Assembly: GCA_946615905.1 (NCBI GenBank)
Contig: CAMOIE010000010.1
Span: 47,978-111,977 of the forward strand
Length of the DNA stretch: 64,000 nt
Reading direction: 5' to 3'
Source: an uncultured Treponema sp.
Lineage (GTDB): Bacteria; Spirochaetota; Spirochaetia; Treponematales; Treponemataceae
Shown here: in pieces, positions 33,820-42,254 of the stretch
Numbering within the stretch: the first letter of the stretch is position 1
Layout of the letters: every line of letters starts with the position of its first letter
The notes under the pieces: generated by a model
The model's database searches: none
The model's input: the letters and a program-made list of their open reading frames with translations, nothing else
Told to the model about the DNA's origin: nothing
Program-made: the position numbers and the translations under genes

Positions 33820-34020
33820 ATGAAAATTAAAGTAAACATCGAAGAAACTGTTGTGCAAGGATTCGATGTTGATATTCCCGACAGCATAGACCCGTATGAT
33901 TATATTGCCGAAGAATATTATAAAGGCAACATTGTTCTTGAATCTGGAGAATGTCAATTTAGACAGATGGAAATCCATTTTCGTGAAGATGACACTTGGA
34001 CTGAATGGACGGAGTTTTAA
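33820..34020 (+). CDS. Small DpnD/PcfM-like protein
   Basis: 66 residues from ATG 33820; the longer TTG frame at 33784 starts inside a possible -35. The sequence (MKIKVNIEETVVQGFDVDI, EEYYKGNIVLESGE) has the pattern of DpnD/PcfM-type small proteins: 'y.v.I.EtL.r.v.v.a......a...yy.geIvLd..D'. DpnD is carried in a GATC-related cassette of pneumococcus, but its function is unknown. It lies 46 bases after the nuclease gene on the same strand. No ribosome site is visible. Confidence 0.5.
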   Translation: MKIKVNIEETVVQGFDVDIPDSIDPYDYIAEEYYKGNIVLESGECQFRQMEIHFREDDTWTEWTEF

Positions 34021-34140
34021 ACGGGGCGTTGCGGGGTGTCCCCGCAGAGGGGGTAGGCGGAAATGAGGAGCAGAGCGACGAATTGTAGCCGAGGGGGAGA
34101 CTTCCCCCACCCTATTTCCTTTCACAGGCAAAAGCCACTC
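34021..34140. repeat. GC-rich intergenic hairpin island
   Basis: It contains GCGGGG-TGTC-CCCGC-type and GGGGGAGACTTCCCCC hairpins. The second resembles the G5/C5 hairpin upstream of fabF at 628-645. It lies between the restriction cassette and the convergent YiiX-like gene. Confidence 0.5.
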
Positions 34141-34167
34141 CCGCCCCTCGCGCGAATCATTCTCGCT

Positions 34168-34692
34168 TCACCCCTCAATTTCCAGCTCCCCGACAAACTC
34201 CAATTCATCTGACTGTGCCAACAAGCTGGGGTTTGTGCCGGGCATATCGAGCGGGACTTTGACTCCCAAGTCCTTGTAGTAGTTCTTCCAAAAATCGGAA
34301 ACGTCATTTTTTCCGTCCCCGAACTTCATAGGCACGGTCTTGAAAATCGGGAGAATCGCCGCGATAAATTCCGAGCAGTAAAGACCTTCAGAATTCGGAT
34401 AAAACGTCAGGTTGTAGGGCTTTTCCAAAAGAGCTTCCGCCCGTTTTTCGACCAAAACGGAATCCATTTGTGGATAGCGGTAGACGGAAACTGAATATTT
34501 TTCTTCGCCCAAAAATTCTTTTAAGTCCTGCTTTAGAACTTTTCCGTGCCGCTTGGACGCATGATAAATCTTGCCGTCAAAATAAATGCCGACGTGGCTG
34601 AACTTTCCAGTTGACTTCCGTATTGCGCCTGCCATTTCCGAACAGTCGCTCACAAAAAGCAAGTCACCGTCTTTCAGTTCATTGAGTTTCAT
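34168..34692 (-). CDS. YiiX-like cysteine hydrolase (permuted papain fold)
   Basis: 174 residues, no signal peptide. Motifs of the YiiX/YebB group of NlpC/P60-like permuted enzymes: LKDGDLLFVSDCSE at the N terminus, KFSHVGIYFDGKIYHAS with the catalytic His, and LYCSEFIAAILP with the catalytic Cys near residue 110. Substrates are thought to be amide or thioester links; unknown here. GAGG nine bases before ATG. Single gene, downstream of the GC-rich island. Confidence 0.8.
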   Translation of the reverse strand: MKLNELKDGDLLFVSDCSEMAGAIRKSTGKFSHVGIYFDGKIYHASKRHGKVLKQDLKEFLGEEKYSVSVYRYPQMDSVLVEKRAEALLEKPYNLTFYPNSEGLYCSEFIAAILPIFKTVPMKFGDGKNDVSDFWKNYYKDLGVKVPLDMPGTNPSLLAQSDELEFVGELEIEG

Positions 34693-34729
34693 CGTGTTTT
34701 TCCTCTACAAGTTCAAATCAAGGCGGATT

Positions 34730-35959
34730 CTACGCCAGCAGCAAATCTCTTCTGCCCATCAAGAAATCGATGATATTCAGATGAATTATCCCGTCGTGCG
34801 AAAGGTCAACCTTGTCCAAGGAAAGCACATATTTTGGTGAAGCGTCCTTCACGGGCCTAAACGCCTCGAACTCACGCCTTATCGTCTCTTCGTTGACCAA
34901 AAGGTAGCACACCTGGACAAAGCACTTTTTCCTTCCGTCAACGACGACAAAATCTATTTCGCCCTTGTAGGTCGTGCCTGAATAGACGCTGTAGCCGCGC
35001 AGAACAAGTTCGTTGTAGATTATGTTCTCCAAAAAGAAAGTGTCCTCGTAATTCACGAGATTCGTGTTCACGGTTCTGAAAGAGGTGTCAATCGCGTAGT
35101 GTTTTTCAAGCGTTTTCAGGATTTCCTTTCCGCTGATGTTGAATCTTTTGACCCGCTTTATCAAAAACGCCTTTTCAAGTTTTTCGACATAGTTGTAGAC
35201 GGTCTTTTTTTCGAGGATTTTTTTGTTCCCCTCGTTCTTGGCGTTGTAATAATTCAAGATGTTCTCCGCAGAAAATTCCTTGCCCGCATTTGAAAGAACG
35301 TAAGACGCAATCGTGTTGAATTTGTATTTTTCGATTTCCGAATCCCGCTTGAATATGTCCTTTTCCGTGATGCCCGAATAAACGCTTTCGATGTAAGAGT
35401 GAATCTGGCTTTCCTCCTTGAACTCAAACCGCTGAGGAAGCCCGCCCCATTTTATGTAGTCGTAAATGAAATTTTCATCGTACTGAATTTCGTTTTCGTC
35501 AAAAAGCTCAAGACATTCGGAATATGAAAATGGCATTATCGTAAATTCTGCCGTGCGCCCGACCAAAAGAGTCGCAAGCTCGCCAGAGAGCAGCTTTGAG
35601 TTGCTGCCCGTGACAAAAATCGAAGAATTTGTCGTTGCCTTCAACGAAGCAAGAGCCTTTTCAAAATCTTTTACATGCTGAATTTCGTCAAAGAAGAGAT
35701 AATATTTTTCCGAATCGACAATCTTTGACTTCACAAAATCATTCAGCTTCTTTGCGTTGTTCAAGTCGGAAAAATCGAGGTCCTCGAAATTGATGTAGAC
35801 AATGTGCTGCTTTCCGACACCGTATTCGATTTCGCCGATAATCTGCCGCAAAATGACCGATTTTCCACAGCGGCGCACCCCGGAAAGGACTTTTATCAGG
35901 TCGGTTTCGTAATAAGGACGGATTTTATTCAGATATTGGCTTCGAACTATGTTTTTCAC
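34730..35959 (-). CDS. AAA ATPase with DUF4143-type C terminus
   Basis: 409 residues from GTG 35959. AAA-14 domain: Walker A VLSGVRRCGKSV, Walker B YLFFDEIQHV, sensor SIFVTGSNSKLLSG; the winged-helix and DUF4143 nuclease-like region follows with GEIDFVVVDGRKKCFVQVCY (D-x-K type core). Such stand-alone ATPases are common and poorly understood. The longest frame begins at ATG 36034, but its 25 extra residues are unlike the family, and TTGAAT-16-TAAAAT ends eight bases before the GTG, supporting the internal, leaderless start. Confidence 0.82.
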   Translation of the reverse strand: MKNIVRSQYLNKIRPYYETDLIKVLSGVRRCGKSVILRQIIGEIEYGVGKQHIVYINFEDLDFSDLNNAKKLNDFVKSKIVDSEKYYLFFDEIQHVKDFEKALASLKATTNSSIFVTGSNSKLLSGELATLLVGRTAEFTIMPFSYSECLELFDENEIQYDENFIYDYIKWGGLPQRFEFKEESQIHSYIESVYSGITEKDIFKRDSEIEKYKFNTIASYVLSNAGKEFSAENILNYYNAKNEGNKKILEKKTVYNYVEKLEKAFLIKRVKRFNISGKEILKTLEKHYAIDTSFRTVNTNLVNYEDTFFLENIIYNELVLRGYSVYSGTTYKGEIDFVVVDGRKKCFVQVCYLLVNEETIRREFEAFRPVKDASPKYVLSLDKVDLSHDGIIHLNIIDFLMGRRDLLLA

Positions 35960-35967
35960 AAAAAAAG

Positions 35968-35995
35968 ATTTTACACAAACTAGAAAAAAATTCAA
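35968..35995 (-). promoter_or_regulatory. Leaderless-type promoter of the DUF4143 ATPase
   Basis: Minus strand: -35 TTGAAT (35995..35990), 16-base spacer, -10 TAAAAT (35973..35968), eight bases, GTG 35959. Confidence 0.55.
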
Positions 35996-36080
35996 GTTTA
36001 TGTAAGAAGATAAAAAAACTTGAATCTCAATCATTCGAGAAAATCAAGAACAAAAAATCCATGGCGACAGTTTTTTCTCC

Positions 36081-36187
36081 GCGCAAGGGATTGGAGGGGC
36101 CGCGTAGCGGGTGCGTGGCCTGCGGCAAGCACCGGCCGGGAGGGAAAGCCCCGAAAAGCCCGCCCCGCCGCACGGCGGGGTGCGCCC
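36081..36187 (-). repeat. GC-rich dispersed intergenic element, copy A
   Basis: Read on the minus strand it begins GGGCGCACCCCGCCG, has a perfect hairpin (36163-36180), continues through GGGCTTTTCGGGGC, and ends ATCCCTTGCGC. Its ends match the element at 61991-62088 (GGGCGCCCC... ATCCCTGGCGC), so both belong to one family. It fills most of the 356-base space before the adenylate cyclase gene. Confidence 0.6.
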
Positions 36188-36260
36188 GTAAATCTAAAAA
36201 TTTTCTGTAATGAAACATAATTTTCTAGGAAATCGGGCTGTAAAATTTCTAGATTTATGG

Positions 36261-36288
36261 TTGAATTCTGCCGAAATTCTGATAAGGG
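36261..36288 (+). promoter_or_regulatory. Weak candidate promoter of the cyclase/surface-protein operon
   Basis: TTGAAT (36261-36266), 16-base spacer, TAAGGG (36283-36288). The -10 is poor, so this is tentative. Confidence 0.3.
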
Positions 36289-36315
36289 TTTTCTTCGTAA
36301 AATCCGGAGGTCAGC

Positions 36316-38226
36316 GTGTCTTCAAAAAAGTTGTCAGTCAGATTCCCTATCAGCATAAAGTTGATTTCGATTGTCTCCGTGCTAATAATTCTGTCACTGG
36401 GCGCAATCACTCTGCTTGTCAGCTATTTTGTCACAGAAGACGTTAGAATCACTGCGGAAAACAACAATTTTGACGCAAATTTTCGGTCTGCAACGACTGT
36501 TCAAAGCAATCTGACCACGCTGCGCTCAAACGTCCTCCTTCTCCTCGACTTGATTAACCATGGCGATAAGGCTGACGAAGAAAAACGGGCCGAAGAATTA
36601 AAGATTTCATTTTTTGACCGCAACCCAGAAATCGGGGCCATCAGCCTTTTTAAAAAAGATTCGACCGGAAAGGACTTTCAAACCCGGTTGCGCTTGGTCA
36701 ACGAGCCTTTTTTCAACAAGTACGGGGTCAAGGAATCTGGACTTGATTTGCTGATTTCAGCGGAGACAGAAGCTTTGCGGCGGGCTTTTTACGGAGAATC
36801 CACGGTTTTAAACGCCACGCCATTTTTCAACTATTCTACATTCGCAATCATATCCAGCTGGTACAACGAGGGTGAACTTGAGGCCTTCTTGATTTTTTCT
36901 TCGTGCGATGACTTGATTCAAGGTTTGGGTCAAAGCTCCACTTCAGTTTCATATTTAATCAACAATCGGAGCGATATAGTTGTCCACCCGGACTACAGCT
37001 ACATGCAGGAAACTAAAAATATCGCGGATTCCCCACTGGTTATTCAAATGCGTTCGAACAACGATGAGAGCCGCCAGGTTCTTTTTACGGGTCATGACGG
37101 CAGGGAATATTTCGGAGCATACAGAAAGCTCTCAATCGCCGACCTCGGACTTTTGACGACCGTTGAGTCCAACCTTGTCTTTGAGAACGTCCGCGCCACG
37201 ACTTTGAGGAACGTCTACCTTACTTTTGCGGTTCTTTTCATCGCGGTTTTGTTCGTCTGGATTTACTCATTCTCGTTCAGCCGGCCGATTAAAAAACTGA
37301 CTTTGGCGACTGAGGAAATCTCAAGGGGAAACTACGAAATTCAGCTTTCTCCCCGCGGGCACGATGAAATCTCCGTTTTGACAAAGGCTTTTGACGGAAT
37401 GCGGGAAGGTCTGATTGAGAGGCGGAACCTGATGAATTCTTTCAGCCGCTTTGTAAACAAGGTTGTCGCGGAAAAAGCTTCGCGCGGAGAACTTTCCGTC
37501 ACAGGAGAGGGCAAGGATGTCACAGTCTTTTTCTCGGACATCCGCTCTTTCACGGCGATTTCTGAGAGCCTGACCCCGGAAGAAGTCGTCGGATTTTTGA
37601 ACGAATATCTTTCGCTGATGGTTCCCTGCGTAAACAAGACTTTCGGCAACGTTGACAAATTTATCGGGGATGCGGTTATGGCTGTTTGGGGAACGCCTAC
37701 AACTTCTGGCAACACAGCCCGCGATGCCCTTCAATGCGTAGGAGCCGCCCTGATGATGAGGCACGAACTTAGAAAATTCAACAAGGACAGGGGCGGCCCC
37801 AGAAAACCGATTATTCAAATCGGCTGCGGAATCAACACGGGGCCGGTAATCGCAGGGCAGATCGGCTCTTCCGACCGCATGGAATACACGGTCATCGGGG
37901 ATACGGTAAACTTTGCCTCCAGAACGGAGTCGCTGAACAAGCCCCTCCACACCGACATTCTAATTACGGAAAACACTTACAAACTCATAAAGGACTTTGT
38001 TTTGGTGGAGGAAATGCCTTCCGTCACCGTCAAGGGAAAGAGCAAGCCGGTAAAATTGTATGCGGTAATAAATATGCCGATGGTCCGCAACATTCCGGGA
38101 GCAGGCCCTGACGGACCTAAGACTCTGGCAGAGGTGCGCGAGATGCTTGGCTTAGATGCACCGGATTTGGAAAGCGTCAACCTCAATGAAGATGAAAAAA
38201 AGTACAAAATTCCAGGACAAAAATAA
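36316..38226 (+). CDS. Membrane adenylate cyclase (class III) with HAMP domain
   Basis: 636 residues. TM1 ~12-38, an extracytoplasmic sensor ~40-295 (Cache-like), TM2 ~298-322, HAMP ~320-372 (RPIKKLTLATEEISRGNYEI), and a cyclase domain ~395-590. Metal Asp residues are in FSDIRSFT (Asp408) and FIGDAVMAVWG (Asp452); a Lys before FIGD and Thr in YTVIGDTVNFASR fit ATP rather than GTP. It should make cAMP on an external cue. GTG 36316 has GGAGG five bases upstream. Its end overlaps the FecR-domain gene, heading a 14-kb same-strand unit. Confidence 0.9.
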   Translation: MSSKKLSVRFPISIKLISIVSVLIILSLGAITLLVSYFVTEDVRITAENNNFDANFRSATTVQSNLTTLRSNVLLLLDLINHGDKADEEKRAEELKISFFDRNPEIGAISLFKKDSTGKDFQTRLRLVNEPFFNKYGVKESGLDLLISAETEALRRAFYGESTVLNATPFFNYSTFAIISSWYNEGELEAFLIFSSCDDLIQGLGQSSTSVSYLINNRSDIVVHPDYSYMQETKNIADSPLVIQMRSNNDESRQVLFTGHDGREYFGAYRKLSIADLGLLTTVESNLVFENVRATTLRNVYLTFAVLFIAVLFVWIYSFSFSRPIKKLTLATEEISRGNYEIQLSPRGHDEISVLTKAFDGMREGLIERRNLMNSFSRFVNKVVAEKASRGELSVTGEGKDVTVFFSDIRSFTAISESLTPEEVVGFLNEYLSLMVPCVNKTFGNVDKFIGDAVMAVWGTPTTSGNTARDALQCVGAALMMRHELRKFNKDRGGPRKPIIQIGCGINTGPVIAGQIGSSDRMEYTVIGDTVNFASRTESLNKPLHTDILITENTYKLIKDFVLVEEMPSVTVKGKSKPVKLYAVINMPMVRNIPGAGPDGPKTLAEVREMLGLDAPDLESVNLNEDEKKYKIPGQK

Positions 38227-41026
38227 AAGGCACGGGCGGCGAACCCTGCTTTTGGCAATTTTATTCATACTCTTCTGCCTTTGTGGCGCGGCATACAGCA
38301 TAAATTTGTTTTGGCAAAATTTGAATTCGGCTCTTTACAAGGATGAAAGTCCAGTCGCAACAGTAACGTTCAAATACAAGACAGCCCAACGGAAATTCGA
38401 AGGCCGCATGATTTGGAACCGCTTGCGGCAAAAATCTCCGATTTACAACGAGGACACAATCAGAACCGCCGCAGGAAGCGAAGCCACAATTTATTTTGAC
38501 GATGGAACAAAAATTAATGTCGGCGAAAACACGATGCTCCTGATTTCCATAAAAAACGGAAAAATTCAGGCCCTCTTGCAAGAAGGAACCGTCACAATGG
38601 ATTCGACGGAATCTAAAAACGGCGGAGAAATTATTTCTGGCAACAAGAGGACAGAAATCAAGGCAGGGGCTTCTGGTTCGGTAATTTTGTCAGAGGACGG
38701 TGGAACAAAGATTCAGTCCTCTATGGGAAAGGTTGATGTCTTTGACTTGACTGCCCCTGAAAATTCCCAGGAACTTTTTGAAGGATCCGGCCTTTACTTT
38801 GACAAAAATCAGAATCAGAAAAAAATTCCGATTATCACGGTGACTTCCCCGCACGCAAACGAGAAAATCCTGAATTTTGACGAGTCGGCCGTAAAAATTT
38901 CTTTTGTCTGGCAGACTCAGGACTTTGCCGAAGGCGACTACCCAGTCTTGCAGATTTCCTCAAACCGGGAATTCACAAAAATTGAAGAGGAAGCTTCTCT
39001 TGAAGGCCTGACATCACTTGAAAAGTCACTGGGAAACGGCAACCACTACTGGCGGATTTTTCCCAAAAATGCCGGAGATGATTTTTCTGCCCAAAGCAAA
39101 ATCTCAATCTTTGACACATCAGACATAAAGGCCTTAGTTCCGAATGAAGAATCATATTACGCATACAAAAACGAAATCCCGGACGTGCGTTTTGTCTGGA
39201 ACGGCAACGAATGGGCGGACGGCTATGAACTTGAAGTCTCGACTTCTCCAGACATGGCAAATCCGATAATCAGGCAGCAGACGACTACATCTTCTTCCAT
39301 TATAAACACGCTCAAAGACGGAGTTTACTTTTGGAAAGTCACGCCGATTTATTCGATAAACAACCACGGATTTGGAAAGCCTTCGGAAATCCAAAAATTC
39401 ACAATCATACGATATTCAGAGACAGTTCCGACAAGTCCGATTCTTCCGACATCAGGCTCCCTGATTTCCGTTGGCAAGGACGGTGACGTTGGATTTTCTT
39501 GGACAGCAGATGCAGAAGCCTCCCACTATAATATTAAAATCGCCCGCGACAAAGAGATGACGGATTTGGCAGTCGATGAAAAAACGACCGAAAATTACTT
39601 TATCGCAAAATCAGAAGCAGAGACAAAAGAAGGTGCGGAGCAAGCAGAAACAGGGCATCCCCGTTTGACGGACGGCCACTGGTACTGGACAGTCACGAAA
39701 TTCGACAAGGCTGGCGGTGCAGCCACTGTTTCCGACGTACTTGAATTTGACTTGCAGTCCGAAGAAAGAATTAAATTTTTCATTAAAAATTCTTATCCGC
39801 CAAAAGTCTACGGGACGACAAAGGCCCAGCTCGCCGACCTGCACTTTGACTGGGACACAAACGTAAGTGCAAAAACCGCAATCGAATTTGCCCGCAACGA
39901 GGATTTTACGGACATAGTTTATTCTGCCGGGGGAGAAAAATCATGTTCTGGGGTCAACCTGGATGAAGGAATTTATTACTGGCGGGTAAGAAGTGACGGC
40001 AGCTCGAATAAAGTTTTTTCTGACTCAAGGATTTTAAACGTCCGACCCAAATTAAAGGCTCCGGAACTAAAGTCCCCATCCATGTATTCAATTTTAGCCC
40101 CGGAAGCAGGCGAAAAAACGACTTTCAGCTGGGGAAAACTTCCAGGCGCGGACTACTACAATTTTACCCTGCGGCAAAAAGGGTCGGAAAAAATCCTAGC
40201 CTCAGCAACAACGGCAGGGACATCAACACGCGTGGATTTGTCGTCCTACCCAGAGGGGGATTTTGAGTGGCAGGTTCAAGCCATCGAAGAAGAAAAAGTT
40301 GACTCAACTGCCCGCAAAAGCGAAGAGGCTAAGGGTGACTTTACCGTGGACATTCTAAAGAATGTTCTCCTCTCATACCCGGAAAGCGGAGCAAAAATTG
40401 ACGGCATTAAGGCAATCGAAAAGCCAGGAACAGTCCGCTGGAAGGAAATCGAAAAGGCCTATAACGTCAAATTCACACTTTCAAAAAGCCCGGACGGGCG
40501 GTCAGACCCGCTCATGTCGGTCAGAAATCCGAAAAACGAGATTCAGCTTGACCAGCTGAAGCCCGGCCGCTATTACTGGACTGTCACGGCGACAAACAAA
40601 AACGGCTTTGACATCTCAGCCCAAGAAGTGCGGACTTTTACGATTCTGCCGGTTCCAGATTTGCCGCAGGTAAAGCAAGTCAGTCCGCTAAATTATGAAA
40701 AATTCAATGCGGAAAAAATCAGAAAATCCCGAAAAATTCTCTTCAAATGGCAACCGGTCAAAAATGCCGCTGATTATTCATTCACGTTGAGGGACAAAAA
40801 CGGCGAGATTTTAAAGACTTTGACCGGAAACTTTACGGCTTTTGAGCTTGAGGACATGGCAAGTCTCGGAAACGGAACTTACACTTGGTCAGTTCAGGCT
40901 CGCAGAAAAATCGATGATGGAACGATTGTCGCCAGAAGTCCTGTCGTAAGCGGAGAATTTACGATCAACCTGCCAAGGGCAAAAGACATAATCATCGATG
41001 ACACAGGAACTTTGTATGGCAATTAA
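38186..41026 (+). CDS. FecR-domain protein with repeated Ig/fibronectin-like modules
   Basis: 946 residues from ATG 38186 (ATG 38156 and 38192 are alternatives; all overlap the cyclase end). One membrane helix near residues 20-42 (TLLLAILFILFCLCGAAYSI). A FecR domain follows (~60-165: EDTIRTAAGSEATIYFDDG, KINVGENTMLLI). The rest is six or more ~95-residue beta modules with repeating 'F.W....A..Y.l.is.....' and 'G.Y.W.V' phrases (YYWRVRSD, GTYTWSVQAR). Likely a periplasmic or surface scaffold; FecR domains often bind peptidoglycan or transmit signals. Confidence 0.82.
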   Translation: MKMKKSTKFQDKNKRHGRRTLLLAILFILFCLCGAAYSINLFWQNLNSALYKDESPVATVTFKYKTAQRKFEGRMIWNRLRQKSPIYNEDTIRTAAGSEATIYFDDGTKINVGENTMLLISIKNGKIQALLQEGTVTMDSTESKNGGEIISGNKRTEIKAGASGSVILSEDGGTKIQSSMGKVDVFDLTAPENSQELFEGSGLYFDKNQNQKKIPIITVTSPHANEKILNFDESAVKISFVWQTQDFAEGDYPVLQISSNREFTKIEEEASLEGLTSLEKSLGNGNHYWRIFPKNAGDDFSAQSKISIFDTSDIKALVPNEESYYAYKNEIPDVRFVWNGNEWADGYELEVSTSPDMANPIIRQQTTTSSSIINTLKDGVYFWKVTPIYSINNHGFGKPSEIQKFTIIRYSETVPTSPILPTSGSLISVGKDGDVGFSWTADAEASHYNIKIARDKEMTDLAVDEKTTENYFIAKSEAETKEGAEQAETGHPRLTDGHWYWTVTKFDKAGGAATVSDVLEFDLQSEERIKFFIKNSYPPKVYGTTKAQLADLHFDWDTNVSAKTAIEFARNEDFTDIVYSAGGEKSCSGVNLDEGIYYWRVRSDGSSNKVFSDSRILNVRPKLKAPELKSPSMYSILAPEAGEKTTFSWGKLPGADYYNFTLRQKGSEKILASATTAGTSTRVDLSSYPEGDFEWQVQAIEEEKVDSTARKSEEAKGDFTVDILKNVLLSYPESGAKIDGIKAIEKPGTVRWKEIEKAYNVKFTLSKSPDGRSDPLMSVRNPKNEIQLDQLKPGRYYWTVTATNKNGFDISAQEVRTFTILPVPDLPQVKQVSPLNYEKFNAEKIRKSRKILFKWQPVKNAADYSFTLRDKNGEILKTLTGNFTAFELEDMASLGNGTYTWSVQARRKIDDGTIVARSPVVSGEFTINLPRAKDIIIDDTGTLYGN

Positions 41027-42254
41027 AAAGTCAAAATTCCTGTCGGTGATATTTTTTATTTTTCTCACGATTCCTGCCATTTCCCAACAGGAAAGTCCTA
41101 TTGCAGAAGCGCCGGGTCTTTCTCCTGAAGCAGACAACTTGCCGACCGGAAACTTCCGCCTGACAGAAGACAAAAAATTCATCCAAAGGTTGAGCTGGTC
41201 AGACGCAGGACAAATCAAATTCTACAAGGTCGAAATCCAAAAGCGGGCAAAAGACTCCGCAGACGCTACCGAGGAAGTTTGGGAAGATTGCTATTCAGGT
41301 GAGCAAACCCAGAATTTTCTGGAACTTTCGCTTTCTGCCGGCCTTTACAGAATGCGGGTCCAGGTTGTAAATCTTTTTGACGAAACAGAAGAAGCCTCCC
41401 GCTGGAAAAATTTTGAAGTCTTCCAGGCCTACCAGCCCCAAGTCGACAAGGTAATCCCGCAGATAATCTATCTGAACGACAAAAACGCCGATGGAAAAAT
41501 AACCCTCTTTGGCAACCATCTTTTTGATTCAGCCTTTTATCAGCTGCGAAAGGAGGACGGAAGCCCAGTTCAAAATCCTCTCGTCCTTCCAGACGGTGGC
41601 AAGTCTGATAAAATCACCCTGCAAGTTGACTTGAACACGCTGGAGGTGGGAAATTATAAATTTTTTGTACAGAACCCAGGTGGACTTTCAATATTCTCAA
41701 AAGAATTTGAAATCGCACAAAAATTGCCCCGGAAGACTTTTTTCACATTTAGCTTAGGCTACTGCTTTCCATACGAGCTTTACGACGGGACGCTTGAAAA
41801 ATTCACAAAGTCAAAATACTCAGTGCTCAACGGAAAATCCCGGATGTCACTTTACAGGCAGACTGCCTTCGGAGGCTTTGGCCTGGGACTGGACGGTCAG
41901 TATTCAAAAATTTCTGCAACGACAGACAAGTATGACCTTTCCGGCCACAACATAAATGCCCTCTTGGTCTTTGTCTATTCTAATTATATAATTGAAGAAA
42001 CTTTGAGATTTGAGGTCTTTGCAGGAGCCGGATGCGGTCTAATGGCGGACTATCAATTCAAATATAAAACAGAGAGAAATCCCAGCCCTGAGTATTTAGG
42101 TTTGGGAAAGGCATTTGGCGGCGGGATTGCCATTCAATACTTTATCGGGAAGCGCTTTTATATAGAAGCAAACACATCGTTTACCCACGTAATGTTTGAC
42201 GACATGACGACCGGAACCGTCAGTCCGGGAATTTTGGCGGGGATAAAATTATGA
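41016..42254 (+). CDS. Outer-membrane beta-barrel-like protein with TIG-like domain
   Basis: 412 residues from ATG 41016, which overlaps the FecR gene by 11 bases and has AGGA eight bases upstream. Signal peptide MAIKKSKFLSVIFFIFLTIPAIS. An N-terminal beta domain (~60-145) and an IPT/TIG-like domain (~150-245: PQIIYLND, KITLFGNHLFD, YKFFVQNPGGLS) precede ~170 residues of alternating amphipathic strands with Gly/aromatic patterns (FGGFGLGLDGQYSK, FEVFAGAGCGLMADYQF) as in an eight-stranded barrel. It may be an outer-membrane anchor or exporter for the lipoproteins encoded next. Confidence 0.72.
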   Translation: MAIKKSKFLSVIFFIFLTIPAISQQESPIAEAPGLSPEADNLPTGNFRLTEDKKFIQRLSWSDAGQIKFYKVEIQKRAKDSADATEEVWEDCYSGEQTQNFLELSLSAGLYRMRVQVVNLFDETEEASRWKNFEVFQAYQPQVDKVIPQIIYLNDKNADGKITLFGNHLFDSAFYQLRKEDGSPVQNPLVLPDGGKSDKITLQVDLNTLEVGNYKFFVQNPGGLSIFSKEFEIAQKLPRKTFFTFSLGYCFPYELYDGTLEKFTKSKYSVLNGKSRMSLYRQTAFGGFGLGLDGQYSKISATTDKYDLSGHNINALLVFVYSNYIIEETLRFEVFAGAGCGLMADYQFKYKTERNPSPEYLGLGKAFGGGIAIQYFIGKRFYIEANTSFTHVMFDDMTTGTVSPGILAGIKL

